From Reticulitermes speratus (Eukaryota; Arthropoda; Insecta; Blattodea; Rhinotermitidae): a stretch of 64,000 nt of DNA. The notes under the pieces were generated by a model, which was not told the origin of the DNA, did no database searches, and was given only the letters and a program-made list of their open reading frames with translations. Numbering within the stretch: the stretch's first letter is position 1; every line of letters starts with the position of its first letter. Location of the stretch: the NCBI GenBank assembly GCA_021186555.1, contig JAJKFL010000330.1:24977444-25041443 (forward strand). The letters run 5' to 3'. A program made the translations under genes and the position numbers. This document shows, in pieces, positions 1-11,520 of the stretch.

Positions 1-2364
1 TTCTGTTACAGCATATATTTACGTGTGTCGCAGATCCTTAGGATAACTAGAGGTTACGTTGCCAAACACACGTAACCGGTTGGTGTCTGTGATGGAGAGG
101 CAGTGTGTTAACATTTAATTAGGGAATGACTCCTAAAAAACAATTTTGATTAATTTTGGCATTAAAGAGATTAAATACTAAGTGCAAAGTGTTTGTATGT
201 ATGAGGAATGCAGAAATTTGGAAATTGACCACGTTATACAGAGGAGGTCTCTGATTTATGCAGGTCACTTAGCACATTCAGGATAGGAAGAGAAGATCAA
301 CATTATTCAAACATATGTCTAGGATGTTTCATATTGAGTATACCAAAACGTTTTCGAAAGGAAATTGTTCAAAATAAGGAAAAGAAAATGAGAGGACATC
401 ATGACGACAGATCTGGGGAAGTGTATTTTGAAGATGGGACATAGCCCATGAACGTCGTGTATAATGGCGTGACTTGGTGTCAGCCCTTCGAGTGCTACTG
501 CCAGTGTCTTATATAGCGGGCCAACCTTACATTTTATCTTATTCATAAACAATTACAGTACAGGACGGTCAGTTATAAATGGAGACTATATTCGGATTAA
601 GAAAATAATTTTTCTCTTTTGATAGTGACACAATTCCTCATTTCGCAGTTCAGATAAACCATTAACCATTAAAGCAGTGGCATTGTATGCAGTAACAATA
701 CAAATATACAATTTACATACCAATGCTGTGAATTGCGGATTGTCTTTCCCTTCAAGCCCGAAGAAGTGTCTGGTTATATTAAGTCTTCCTTTGTTTATCC
801 GTTTCCTTTATCTATTTGTAAAGTCGACAGTAAGGTCTATATGAACGCTAAAGTATCTCCATTTTCTCCTTAATCTTATTTAAGTTCATCCTAAGGAATA
901 ATTTCACAGTAAAGAAAGCACTCAATATTTCCACCGTGTATCAACGGTATACAAAACTTGAATTCTAGCTTTTCTCTCCTTTTTTTTTTTTTTGTTGGCG
1001 CTTTGAATATCTTCCCCCCATCCCTCGACCCTTTTTCAAACCTAAAACTTTCGCACTTACATGAACTGCGGCAGATTCTGCATTCACATTTCAGAAGGAA
1101 GTTATTTCATTCATAATAACACACTACTTAACATGAAAGTAAATCGAACCAGGACAGTTACAGTACGAATCTAAAACAAAATGTTTGGGTCTTGACAGAA
1201 GCCTCCTAACGCCACAGTTTTGCAGAACATTTCTAACCACAACATACCTTATCACAAACTTTTATTTTTCGCAGAATGGCACGGAATTCTGAACTATTCA
1301 ATGGAAAAAAACATGAATATTTACCTTAAGTGTGTATGCACTAGACCTATGGTTCTGAAACATCTAGACGTCTGTAAAGAGAAAGTTTTAATTTTCTAAA
1401 AACTCCCTACCGTCTTCATTGCGGAGAAGTGAAAATTGTTTATAAAGAAGCTTCACACGTATTGCAACAGAAATAGGGACAGAAATTCACCAAATAAAGA
1501 CGCGTCTAGAGAAAACTGCGCTAAAAAATGTCTTTTGCAGAAATTTGGGACCAAACTCATACTATCTGCAAAGTGTAATCATTACATCCATATCCATACA
1601 CATCAGACTGAAAAAAAAACGTAATTACATCCTTAAATATCTTGGCACATAATTCGGCCTACGCATGCCCTACCTCAAATCCACGGATAGGAGGCAACTC
1701 TCATGTGTTCACACTGGCGCCCAAATTACTATTATATGCAGTAGCGTCCTCTTTACAAGCCATAAAATATGCACACCAGGCCATGGGATTTGGAGTACAT
1801 TATTTACGAACATTTTGAGCTGGTTGTTACATGGAACTGATCAGCATGGTAAAATGCCCCCAGCAGATGTCATAGAGATGCACAAAACAGGTAAAATGAA
1901 GAGAAAGAGAAGGTTGGAGGGAGGGAGATCGCCAACTGTTTGCAAACAAAATGTCCTGAAGCATAAATTGGAGACGAGGATCACTTAATTTAAAAAATAA
2001 AGCTAGTCCAATGAAGTCCTTTAAATACATGTGGTGTATAACGCACGGTTAAATGTGTGAGCTGTTTTAAAAAGCTTACTGGATGGAACAGCTATGTTGT
2101 ACTCACGACAACTTTTAAATTTGTTTGAAGTTAGCCTTCATGTAACGCAAACGACAGTACACGCCACAGGGCTTGTGTAGTGCTGTAATCACAGGAGCAA
2201 AACTGCCATGCAAACAATTGTTCAACACAAAAATGCCGCCATAACCTGAAAAGGCAGATTGCCTTAAAGCATGGGAGCAAAAAGATAACACATTATATGA
2301 CACTGAATATTGATAGAGGTTTTTACAACGCGTCTTCGGTAAGAAATTTTAATTTAAAAGTAAA
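1..2364. other. AT-rich non-coding DNA
   Basis: No gene, RNA or repeat family is recognised. Reading frames are short (longest about 107 codons at 1665-1988) with no protein-like pattern. Confidence 0.5.
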
Positions 2365-2641
2365 GTTTTCCCTGGCCACGCCATGAAGGCATATAAGGGA
2401 AGTAGGGGTAAAATCTATTCATTCTTAACCTTAGCACTAGAAGGAGGTGAGTGGGTAACTTCACGCCCCGGCCGCTTCACCTTCGAGAACAAATCCCGAT
2501 ACCCATTAAATAGGAAGCTGGTTTGGCCCAGAAATGATCTGGGCGTTGGAGAGAAGACAGAAATCTCTTGCTTCTATCGGGATTCGATCCCCAGACGGTC
2601 CAGCACATAGCATAGTCACTATACTGACTACTCTACGCCGG
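2365..2641 (-). repeat. tRNA-derived SINE, family D, copy 1
   Basis: On the minus strand the unit starts with a tRNA-like head: an A-box-like stretch near 2641-2610 and a B-box (gggattcgatcccc on the plus strand, 2579-2592). A GC-rich body shared with the copies at 6755, 21285, 27075, 38490, 50600 and 63757 follows. The body has an open frame by chance, not a gene. Confidence 0.8.
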
Positions 2642-2657
2642 TAAGGAACGTTGTTAT

Positions 2658-2700
2658 ATTAATAATAATAATAATGTTATTATTATTAATATTATTATTC
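2658..2700. repeat. (AAT)n/(ATT)n imperfect palindromic microsatellite
   Basis: A run of AAT units turns directly into a run of ATT units, giving a self-complementary tract next to the head of the SINE at 2641. Confidence 0.85.
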
Positions 2701-4084
2701 GTATTATCCATTTTAATGCCCATGCTTATACAACAGCTACTGGTTTGCAAAAGTATGCTTTCCAAAATGCTGATTTAACGTTTAAAGTTTTGAAAAATAT
2801 TTGATTGTAGTAGGTCCAAATATGAAACTCGTACTGAAAACACAAGTTCAGTGATATTGGAGCGCAGTCAATTAACGAAAATCCATTAAAGATTTAGACA
2901 CAATGTAACACAAGTAGTTTACAATCGACGGAAACTTTATCGGTGAAGTATTTTACTGGAGTAAATTATAAGTGAATATATTTTGGTACAAATGCACAGT
3001 ATACTTTAGTCATTCGTTTGAAGCTTAAATCTGCCTGTATAGTTTGAAATGCAGCACTTCACGTCTATGTCGATGCACCAGCGTAAGGCAAAGCTGGCAT
3101 CTACTTTACTGCACAGCATTTCGCGTTACGTGGAGAGCTGAACTACAAAAAACGAACAAAGACAAAATTTATTGCCGGTTTAAATTGTCTTCTTTCTACG
3201 TTATCTTGCTTATTGCTGTTGCTGTCTTTGTAGTTTGGTGTAGACAGATGTAAACCTTGTACCCGTCTCAATATATCGACTGCATTCAACACAGTACCTT
3301 CTAGGATGTAATGGATCCTTCATTACCCATCACTGTATTCACAACTAAGTCGCCAAACACCCATTTACACAGGTAAGTAATGGGTCGGACAGATACATGC
3401 AGGAGTGCCTATCTATGCGCAATTAGTGCGTAATTAGAGGTACATAAGATGTGCATCCAATGATATTATAAGATTATATTACATAAGGATTTTACAATGT
3501 ATATTAGAAAAATATTAAATACAGTAGCAATTCTACTTCTATCTCGTTTGTTATTTTTTGTAACATCATTTGGCCAAAGATTAAGAATTATGTAGGCTGT
3601 ATTACATATAATTTGTAAGAAACACAACATTAAAATTTCTAGTGTTAAAACAAAAGAAGTGATTACATTACAGCAAAATTAATTACTGATTGAAAAGTAA
3701 TCCAATAAGTAAGAGGATTTAACTACTTTTGATGTATGATATCAAATATGAATAATAACGACGGATGTAATAAATATAAAGGTTTCAATACACACACGAA
3801 AAAATTTTAAACATGTTTAAAACAAGTAATAGGGAATCACTGCCGAAATTATATAAGAAAATGGAGCAAAAAATTGCTCATATTCGGGTGAGAGAATTAG
3901 ACTTAATAACGCAGCATGAAGGAAGGAGACGAAATGTTTGACATCAGTTGCAGTATGAATATTGCAAGTCCGGAAAATTAATTAAAAACAAGAAAATTAA
4001 TACATACAATTTAAAATAAATTATTGTTAATTCTGGAGGTAAGTGGACGCGAGATGTATTAAGAATAAACGATACATTCATTCC
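2701..4084. other. Unannotated AT-rich DNA
   Basis: Nothing recognised on either strand. The only frame of note (3044-3253) has no family resemblance. Confidence 0.5.
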
Positions 4085-4215
4085 AAAGTTAGTGTATGAA
4101 TACATTCCGACCGGTATAAGAAACGTAGGTCAACCAAGAACAATGTGGATAGGCCAATACGCATGAAGACGAAACAAGCCTACAATGGCTTATATTCTGC
4201 AACAGATGATAACCA
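4085..4215 (+). pseudogene. Non-LTR retrotransposon pol C-terminal tail (family b)
   Basis: The translation contains a degraded RRNVGQPRTMWIGQYA-like stretch (around 4110-4160), the basic Gly/Arg/Pro-Trp pattern common at the C-terminus of insect non-LTR reverse transcriptases. It then reads RNKPTMAYILQQMIT with an internal stop. The same arrangement recurs at 58370-58490. It is a dead 5'-truncated copy. Confidence 0.6.
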
Positions 4216-4301
4216 AGAAGAGCCACAGACTTGCTGAACTTCATATATGTTTCAGGTGTGACCATATTCATTCATTCCCTTGTCTTTAATAAGAAAGGAA
4301 G

Positions 4302-4383
4302 TACAGGGCATACACAAAAGAATGGTGCGGTTTCAATAGGAATCACTGTTGAAACCGCACCATTCTTTTGTGTATACCCTGTA
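4302..4383. mobile_element. 82-bp TIR-only Tc1-like MITE
   Basis: Two arms of about 34 bp, tacagggcatacacaaaag onward and its reverse complement ending at 4383, are separated by about a dozen bases. Flanking TA dinucleotides fit Tc1/mariner target choice. The arm matches the terminal inverted repeats of the transposon copies at 49482 and 51144-52481, so this is the minimal derivative of that family. Confidence 0.88.
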
Positions 4384-5061
4384 TAAGACTCAAGGCACAA
4401 AATCCTAGTAGTATTTGGCCTAGCAGTTGTTATTCCGTCCAGGTCTCCAGAGAACTAAAAATTAAGTTGCCCAATATTCGGACAGGATAAATCAACAAGG
4501 AGCTCTCTCTGACTGCAGTATAATACACAGCTGGTTTAACCAGTTCTTGTAGTTAGAAAATATATTTGTTCCTCGTGACACACAAAACAATTTTGAATAA
4601 TATATATGCTCTCTGAAATAATTCTTTGCCATACCACGACAATAATTGGCATCTTACTTTGTAACTTTCATCTGAAACACGGTTCTGCCACTGGCCATAG
4701 CATAAAGAATCTTGCTGGAAATGAGCAGCAGTTCAAAATCAGAAACTGAATATTCTGAGCAAAAAGCAGCAGTGCCCACTGATAGGTCACAGCACATCTC
4801 ACACGGCAGTTTGTGCTATAGATAGAATACTGCGTATGTAGCAAGGCAGAAAATTCGCATAAGGGGTGGTTTCTCCAGGTGTTTGATGATATTCGTCAAA
4901 CTGCATTGCTTGTAAATTCAGGAGCTCAAGTAACTATACACTATTTAACATACTTTCTTGAGTGGAATATTGTTCACACTACGTACGCCTAAAAGAGTGG
5001 CGAATAACGTGGGAACTATACAAGGCCCAGCAACAATAAGTTGACGATTTCATTCGAAATT
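4384..5061. other. No recognised feature
   Basis: AT-rich sequence between the TIR-only MITE and the tetranucleotide array; no gene or repeat recognised. Confidence 0.5.
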
Positions 5062-5277
5062 ATAACTAAGTAACTAACTGGCTAACTAAGTAACTAACTA
5101 AGTAACTAACTAACCAAGTAAGTAACTCACTAACTAACCAAGTAATAACTAACGAACTAAGTAGTTAACTAACCAAATAACTAACTAACCAAGTAACTAA
5201 CTAATCAAGTAATTAACTAACTAACCAAGTAACTAACTAACTACCTAACTGGCTAACTAACTAATTAACTGACTACA
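5062..5277. repeat. Degenerate TAAC/TAAG tetranucleotide array
   Basis: About 215 bp of units such as ctaactaagtaactaac, with interspersed ggct, ccaa and ttaa variants. It is an expanded 4/8-mer microsatellite; tetranucleotide tails of this kind also end some non-LTR elements. Confidence 0.85.
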
Positions 5278-5369
5278 CGGAAAAGAGTTATTTTTTAAAA
5301 GCGACAGGTACCTCACTTAGTCGAGAAATCCTCCATATGTGTCATTTCAGGCGAAGGCCAGAATGTCAT

Positions 5370-5505
5370 GAGATCTTCGATCTTCTGGGATGTTACACAG
5401 CGTGGATTGGTAGTTAGTTACAGACGTTTCGGGACAACCTATCCGTCCGGGACGTCAATAACTACCACTCTACTTTGTGTAACATTCCAGAAGAGCGAAG
5501 ATCTC
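5370..5505. mobile_element. Fold-back element unit A
   Basis: The left end has gagatcttcgatcttctggg followed by atgttacacagcg. The right end carries its reverse complement (tttgtgtaacattccag, aagagcgaagatctc). The ends are about 33 bp with few mismatches. The same terminal sequence frames unit B at 5797-6006. Confidence 0.75.
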
Positions 5506-5796
5506 TATCCTCCACATTTTACGAAATGGGAAGGTTTATTACCGTGCTCAAAACGGCCCGCAGTTTGTACCTATCCTAAGCCACATAAATCCAGTCCACT
5601 CTCTTTCGATTTCTGTAACATATTTTTAATATTAGAGTCCCATCTACGCTTACGTCTTCCGGAGCTTATTTACCTCAATTTTCCCCATCAAATCCCCGCA
5701 CTCATTTCTCTTATACCCCATACATGCCACGCGCCCATCACATTTCATCTTCCTTGCGAGATTTGTGTTATTTCAGTGCTCCGCCGCATTGTAGTT
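5506..5796. other. Spacer between two fold-back units
   Basis: Pyrimidine-rich DNA with no recognised gene. It may belong to a larger composite if 5370-6006 moved as one element. Confidence 0.4.
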
Positions 5797-6006
5797 GAGA
5801 CCTTCGCTCTTCTGGGATGTTACGAGGCTTAGGGTAGTACTTGGTTATGGAAGTTTCCGGACAGCCTGTAGGTCCCATCTTCAAGGTTGAAGCAGTCCAA
5901 GAATAATGCAGCTTGGCCCTTGAAGATGGGACCTACAGGCTATCCCGAAACTTCGTATCCAAACACCAACCTACGCTGTGTAGCGTCCCAGAAGAGCGAA
6001 GGCTTC
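5797..6006. mobile_element. Fold-back element unit B (about 90-bp arms)
   Basis: The left arm runs from the cttcgctcttctgggatgtt motif near 5802 to a cctgtaggtcccatcttcaag motif near 5882. The right arm is its inverted copy ending near 6006, so nearly the whole 210 bp can pair with itself. No coding capacity; a non-autonomous DNA element is the best reading. Confidence 0.8.
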
Positions 6007-6143
6007 AGAATATTTCTTGAACACATCACATGCACTCTGAGGTGCATAAACACAAAAAAGGTAAAACTAATAGGACTGATCTAATATTCGCGCTAGCCAA
6101 GTTAATGAGGATCGAAAATTGATCATGTAAACATTCCAAATCA

Positions 6144-6229
6144 TATACAGAGTGGCGCATAAGATACTTGACACTAGAGGAAACATGTTAAACATTGTGT
6201 GTGAAGTAACTTGTGCGACACTCTGTATA
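6144..6229. mobile_element. 86-bp MITE, TIR tatacagagtg
   Basis: The termini tatacagagtggcgca and tgcgacactctgtata are inverted repeats of about 16 bp with one mismatch, bounded by TA. It lies about 210 bp on the 3' side of the dpr exon, within the intron. Confidence 0.8.
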
Positions 6230-6441
6230 ATCAAAGATTAGATTCATGATTGTTTTATTTCCAGTACATGACAATATAAATGAATTCCACTTTATCAGCA
6301 TTAAGATGTGCAGTGACGTAATACAAAAACAATAAAGCTTCGGCCGTATTAATGTTATCACTTCCGATTCCTGCAGAGTGATCCTGTTAGCCTTACAACG
6401 ACCAGTCTCAAATCACTTAAAACACACAGACGACTACTTAC

Positions 6442-6652
6442 CTACGACGGTGAGATATACAGGATGTCCAATGGGAGGTGTGGTGCTTATCTGGCACTCG
6501 TATATTCCCGAATCTTTTCGCTGTGGGTATCTGATCCTCAGGGTCCAATCTTCGGTGTGTGGTGAATGGATGGCTTCGAATCTCTGATCGCTTGTGTATG
6601 TGTACCGGCCAACTGTCAGCAAGTGTATATCGCGGTGTCGAACCCAGGACAC
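6442..6652 (-). CDS. dpr: dpr-family internal exon (first Ig domain)
   Basis: Dpr proteins are neuronal cell-surface Ig-superfamily proteins that bind DIP partners in synaptic recognition. This exon encodes 70 whole codons plus one base. It opens with VSW (Ig core Trp at residue 3), continues through HLLTVGRYTYTSDQRF (residues 10-25) and EDWTLRIRYPQRKDSG (34-49), and reaches the canonical DSGIYEC (Cys at 53) followed by QISTTPPIGH. The acceptor is a pyrimidine tract ending ctgttgcag just upstream of 6652; the donor is gtaagt at 6441-6436. It enters in phase 0 and leaves after one base. The first Ig cysteine and the second Ig domain must lie on other exons, which I could not find. The TTPPIGH ending suggests the dpr8/9/21 type, but the paralogue is uncertain. 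There is no frame damage, so it looks functional. Confidence 0.93.
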
Positions 6653-6754
6653 CTGCAACAGAAAAGCTTTTCCATAATTTTTAATAAGTAATTTTAAAGT
6701 TAAAATGTCTCTACTCTTAATTAAGCACCATACCAGAAAAACGTATTGGGGAAA

Positions 6755-6990
6755 AGTATTTTCCATGCATTCTTAAACTCGGCACTAGATGGACAGCATC
6801 ACGCTCCAGCCGCTTTTCACCAGGGACGGACTCCCTGGCATGGATTGAATATAAGGCTGAATAGGCTACAGAGCCGGTCTGGACATTCTGAAGAATAGAA
6901 AACTTTCTCGGCCCTGCCGACAATATCTCGGTCATGAAGCTCGTAGTCTAGTCAAGATGTCGACTGAGCTATCCCGGTTTCCCCCCTATT
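6755..6990 (-). repeat. SINE family D, copy 2 (diverged)
   Basis: It shares the family D order of blocks: a cactagatgg-type 3' part near 6785, a cagagccggtctggac body near 6870, and the ctagtc...gactgagctatcccgg head near 6950-6980. Many substitutions make it old. Its near end is about 100 bp from the dpr splice acceptor. Confidence 0.65.
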
Positions 6991-7278
6991 TCAACTAATG
7001 CAGTCGTCGTAAACTGCGCTGCAAAGAATTACAAATTAACAGGCTATCAAGTTTCATCCCTGAAGTTTCTGATACTTGCAGTTTCTCTGGCATTCAGACA
7101 GTATATGTAAATCATTTCTGATTACTACCATCCTGAAGTAAGGTGCATTTTGAACAATGTTTTGTTCTGTCAGTCTTAGTCTGCTTTTACACCCTGAATC
7201 GTCACAGATATAAAATTAAAATAATATGTTCTAAATGCCAATTTCACTTTCCATTACTACTACGAGTGTATGAGAAAA
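6991..7278. other. No recognised feature
   Basis: Intronic-looking sequence with nothing identifiable. Confidence 0.4.
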
Positions 7279-7280
7279 TA

Positions 7281-7449
7281 CAGTCGAACTCGGTTATAAT
7301 GTCATGTAAGTGACTGAATATTTTGTGTTTTCCTAACCGAGGAGTATAATCTTATGCTTTAACATGAGGAATTAATTGGTACCACAGAATATCTGACGTT
7401 ATAGACGAGGTTTCGCATAAACCGATGTCGTTATAACCGGGTTCGACTG
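7281..7449. mobile_element. pogo/Tigger-type MITE (169 bp)
   Basis: The ends cagtcgaactcggttataa and ttataaccgggttcgactg are 19-bp inverted repeats with one mismatch, flanked by TA on both sides (7279-7280, 7450-7451). CAGT-starting ends with TA duplications are typical of pogo-group Tc1/mariner elements. Internal ccgaggagtataa and ttatagacgaggttt motifs echo the ends. Confidence 0.82.
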
Positions 7450-7654
7450 TATTAAAAATGCATCATAAAACAGTGTAGGCATATATCGTCGACGTAGTTT
7501 AGTGGTCAGTGCCTATTAAGAATATTGATGTGCCTAAAATAGCCTGCTTCATTTATTTATTGGTTTAATTATATGTCATTTAATCACCAAATCATATATT
7601 GATTTCCTTTAAGTCCGATGAATTCATAGAATCATGATTATGATAGAGCAAAAT

Positions 7655-7740
7655 GTGTCACTGCGGTCGCATAGAATGCTCGGAAATTTTCCACTAGCTG
7701 AAGAAATATTGGCTTCTTCTCATTGATTGCTCTGCTCCAT
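7655..7740 (+). pseudogene. Possible non-LTR 3' tail remnant (family a)
   Basis: The stretch around ggaaattttccactagctga followed by ttggcttcttct parallels the 3' ends at 44260-44310 and 60120-60170. Too decayed to be sure. Confidence 0.35.
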
Positions 7741-7938
7741 GAAGGTGGTTAGTTAGTGATATTTCATTAGAATAAATGAAAATATCACATAAAAATGTCT
7801 GCTAAACTTCTTCTACTTGTGATGTGAATCTAACGCCTTCTTAAATCACGCGAGTGTAATCCCACGGAGTGAACGGGCACGCCGATCATGTGAGGGACTA
7901 CTTAATTAAATGCAGGGATCATAAGATTTCGTTTGGCC

Positions 7939-8160
7939 GATCCCACTGGCCGCGCGGTCTAAGGCTTGGGTCTGCGGCCGCTGCTTGCTGGGATTGCGGT
8001 TTCGAATCCCGCCGGGGATATGAATGTCTGTCGCTTGTGAGTATTGTGTGTTGTCAGGTAGAGGTCTAGGCGACGGGCCGAACATTCGTCCAGAGGAGTC
8101 CTACCGAGTGCGTGTGCGTATGTGTATGTATGTTTGTGTGTCATTTAGTGTGATCAGGTG
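7939..8160 (+). repeat. tRNA-derived SINE, family A, copy 1
   Basis: Pol III-like head: A box in tggccgcgcggtctaagg (7947-7964) and B box ggtttcgaatccc (7998-8010). A body follows with ttgtcaggtagaggtct and cgtccagaggagtcctacc, both shared with 35374-35626 and 25818-25953. The 3' part has expanded into GTAT repeats. Confidence 0.85.
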
Positions 8161-9205
8161 CAATGATAACCCTCTACACCTACAATAAATATGTAGGAAG
8201 AAGTTAAAGAAAGAAATCAAGAAAGAAAGAAAGAGAAAGAAAACAATTTCATGTGCTCATAATTATATTTACTTTCTCGATATGACGTTCATATTAATTC
8301 ACTTACTGTAAACTCTGTGGGTGGTAAGCTCAGAAAGGAAAAGCAATAATTATAAATTAATAGCAGCTGTAAGACAAAAGCGGTTGTTCAGAACGTCACA
8401 GAAGTTCTACAGTGAAACAATTTATTTTAAGTGTTAAATTCACTCCACGTTTTGGTCTGCTATTTATAATTGATATGAAAGTAAACTAGCTTAGTTGACA
8501 AGTAGATACAACTACCAGCAGGCTGTATACCTCGCCGTCACATAGCAAATTACAGCTGTCAACCTTTCTTGCTTGTACGTCTTGAAAATCTGCCACTAAA
8601 TAGTGAAATTCTAATTTACCACAAAGGCAGGTAGAGGTAGCACAAACACAAAAAGCAACATCTCGGAAAATGAGGCCGAAAGGCAAAGCAAAAAGCATGA
8701 ACCCTAGCCGTTGCCACTAATATCCATAAAGCTGATGGTCTCGTGGGCTCATTACAACAGAGCATACATATCCTCAGTTGCTATGACCCGCACCAGAACA
8801 TCGTTTTTGCTTATTTGTGAAATCGACCGATAAAACATTACACGCTGTATTATGCGGGCATGAGTTTGGGATAGTTTAATTTAATTAGATTTTATGGTTT
8901 TGAATGAAACTAGTATGACAAAAAATGAGTAAATTATTCATCCCGGAAGATGCGGACTTCAATATGTTTGTAGGTTTAATAGTTTATAAACAATAAACTA
9001 GTTATATTTTACTCAATATTTGTTTTGTGATATCATTACTGCATGGCAAGTTAGAGATGTTGATATATAAGCACAAACGTTAGTCGAATGAGAAATGAAA
9101 AGCAAATAAGTCATTGCTGTACCACATGCAGTTGAGCAAAGAGATATTATTGGGTATTTAATAGAAGACATTTAAAATTTGCAATGTTAGCTCACCTTTC
9201 GTTTA
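8161..9205. other. Unannotated DNA with short GAAA repeat
   Basis: A GAAA-type microsatellite sits at about 8205-8242; nothing else recognised. Confidence 0.5.
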
Positions 9206-9271
9206 TGAACTCCCGATAGTCCGGCATCACCTCGGTCCCGATGGTGCCGCATTAACGGAAGTTTACTGTAA
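9206..9271 (-). mobile_element. Solo end of a Tigger-like element
   Basis: Read on the minus strand it begins cagtaaacttccgttaatg and continues through ggcaccatcgggaccgagg and tgccggac to cgggagttc, the pattern of Tigger-type ends as I remember it. No partner end was found nearby. Confidence 0.5.
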
Positions 9272-9619
9272 TACCTCAACATTAACACTCACTTACTACA
9301 CTGAGCAGTCTTTCTTGAGAAGCTACTAGTTTCTCACAGAGTAAAGAAATTCCCAGCATTTTATGGCCTCCCGAATTTGCAATCACAACAGCCTGCCATT
9401 CGTCCCCACCCGGAGACAGAAATAAAGACCGTTTCCCCCACCCCGGTCCTATTTTTTAAAGATCCAGTTTGACATTAGCCTCCAATCTACGCCCAGAAAC
9501 CTCTATACCTATTTCGAATATTTAAATTGAGACCAGTGAAAGAATATTTACACTTCTTTAAATGACGCGTCACAAACTGTATAGATTATAGAACAGCCTC
9601 AAAAGATGTTTATTAAATG

Positions 9620-9709
9620 TAATCTGTGGTCTTTTGGGTGATTACACGGCGTCGTGTGGTAATTATTTACCACACGACACCGTGTAATCACCCAAAAGAC
9701 CACAGATTA
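9620..9709. mobile_element. 90-bp near-perfect hairpin MITE
   Basis: The left arm (taatctgtggtcttttgggt from 9620, through attacacggcgtcgtgtgg) is followed by its reverse complement to 9709, with about three unpaired bases. The arms share the ttttgggt, ttac and cggcgtc order with the MITE at 60760-60911. Confidence 0.88.
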
Positions 9710-10924
9710 TATCAATATCGCGGCGGAAGCCTGAAATCAATGTTTATTAATTTATTTATTTATTTATATTCTATTTAACGAACGTTTCAGTAGCACAATT
9801 CACAGAGACAGGACGACTGTGTATCATAAATTGAGAAATATGTATTCTGTTTTATGGAAGTATGTTATTAATACATATTAAACGTAGGCTGTACGTAATT
9901 AAAAATTTCGTATTCTGAAACGGATACGTTGTTTTTACAATAGAGGAGAGTCCATATTTGTAAACATGGTATCAAAACGTATGCGATTACCACGGGCAGA
10001 AAATATTCTTGAGAGGTTTATTTACGCATTCGCGTAAATCTTCATGCCGTTTACATATCTGACATTTCAATTTCCCTTCTCTCGTCCGATGTGCTGTTAT
10101 TTTTACACCCCGAAACGTTTCGCGACCGTAGCTTCATGCTGCAGTGACCTCGCCTGTCTTCACACAGAAAACGTCGCAGTGACAATAAACTGAAATTATA
10201 AAAGTGCTGCGATAAGAAACAAGTCGAAAAGTGAACGGTTTAACCATATAAAACCCAGCGGTGTCTATATGTACCACATGCTGTAACGTTAGGAAATTCT
10301 ACATTTTGAACACACAGTGTATTTGTGTGCTTCATATGATCTTCAATAAGTACCGATTTCTTACGTATACGGCTTCAGCCAAGTGATCTCCATAATGAAC
10401 ACGAAGTGTGTTTTCTGTGAGTTACGAAATGAATCCTTATGTATATTTTAAATAAACGAAAATCTTCGAAGGGTTAATATTTAATAATGTGCAAGTCTGA
10501 ATAACTCCATACGCTAGAGTCCTATTTTGTGAAGCCGAGAGTTAATTAGCTGGCCAAGAAACACCCCACTTTTTCTTTTGGAACCGGAAGATTTACTGTT
10601 GTGAGGATTCACGTTTTCTGGAATAAGAAGTTCTGTCATCGGCTGAGTGGTTCCCGACGTGTCTACGGAATGTAGTGCCTTCAAAACGTCGGGTAACACT
10701 CAGCCAACAAGAGAGCATCATAGTCCAGACGACCTGAATCCTCAGAAACACCGCTTCGACCTCAACATTACTCTCCTATTCACAGAGGATAACCTGGGTC
10801 TCTCTTCGTAATCAGATGTATCCAATCCACAGGCTTCCATCGCATTCTTTAGAGAACAATTTTGATATTAGCCTCACATTTATACCTAATATCTCAACGT
10901 GGAGGCATGAATTCTATCTCAGGC
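9710..10924. other. Unannotated DNA
   Basis: No gene or repeat recognised. The 61-codon minus-strand frame at 10514-10699 has no resemblance I can name. Confidence 0.45.
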
Positions 10925-11050
10925 CCGTCGATGTGGGATTTATGGTGGCAAAAAAGTGGCATCGGGTCAGATTTTGCTCCCAGTACTTCTGTTTCCCTTG
11001 TCACTGTGATGTGATGCTTCATGCTCGTATTTCATTCGCCTATCACTGAC
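10925..11050 (+). repeat. SINE family C, diverged fragment
   Basis: The blocks gatgtgggatttatggtgg, aagtggcatcgggtcag, ctcccagtacttctgtttcc and cacgctcgtatttcattcg-like text follow the order seen in the intact family C copy at 41224-41506. Confidence 0.6.
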
Positions 11051-11344
11051 GCTATAATAATCTTACCCACTGACAGCGCTGTTAAATAAAACAGGCACAT
11101 ATTTTATCTTAAGCGTTGCTCTCTAGACTTGCTTCCAAATGTCTGTATATATTTAACCCATTTCTTAAACATTTTCCATTATACATCCGTCTGATTATCC
11201 TTACCATAGTAATAATTCATGAACAATCTCAATAATGAAAATCCTTACTTTGCAATTGCATCTGACTTTCTGTTAATTTCTCCTTTAAGATAATGAAATG
11301 TTTATCCATTTTGACTTTTATGGATTATAGTCTGTAATAGGTAT

Positions 11345-11520
11345 ATCTGTGGTCGACTCAACCTCTAACAGAAATGAGTACCAAGAGTATCTCCTGGGGG
11401 TAAAGGCGGTCGGTGCGTAGGACTGACAACCTTCCCCCCTTCATGTGCCGATTGTCCATAAATTCTGTGAGCCTCAACATCCTGGTGTCCTAAGAGCATG
11501 TCCAGGCCTGTAATGGAATA
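11345..11520 (+). repeat. SINE family B, 5'-truncated copy
   Basis: It lacks the tRNA-like head but carries the cctctaacagaaatgagtac, aaggcggtcggtgcgtagg, catgtgccgattgtc and ccaggcctgtaatgg blocks of the complete copy at 15348-15633. Confidence 0.85.
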
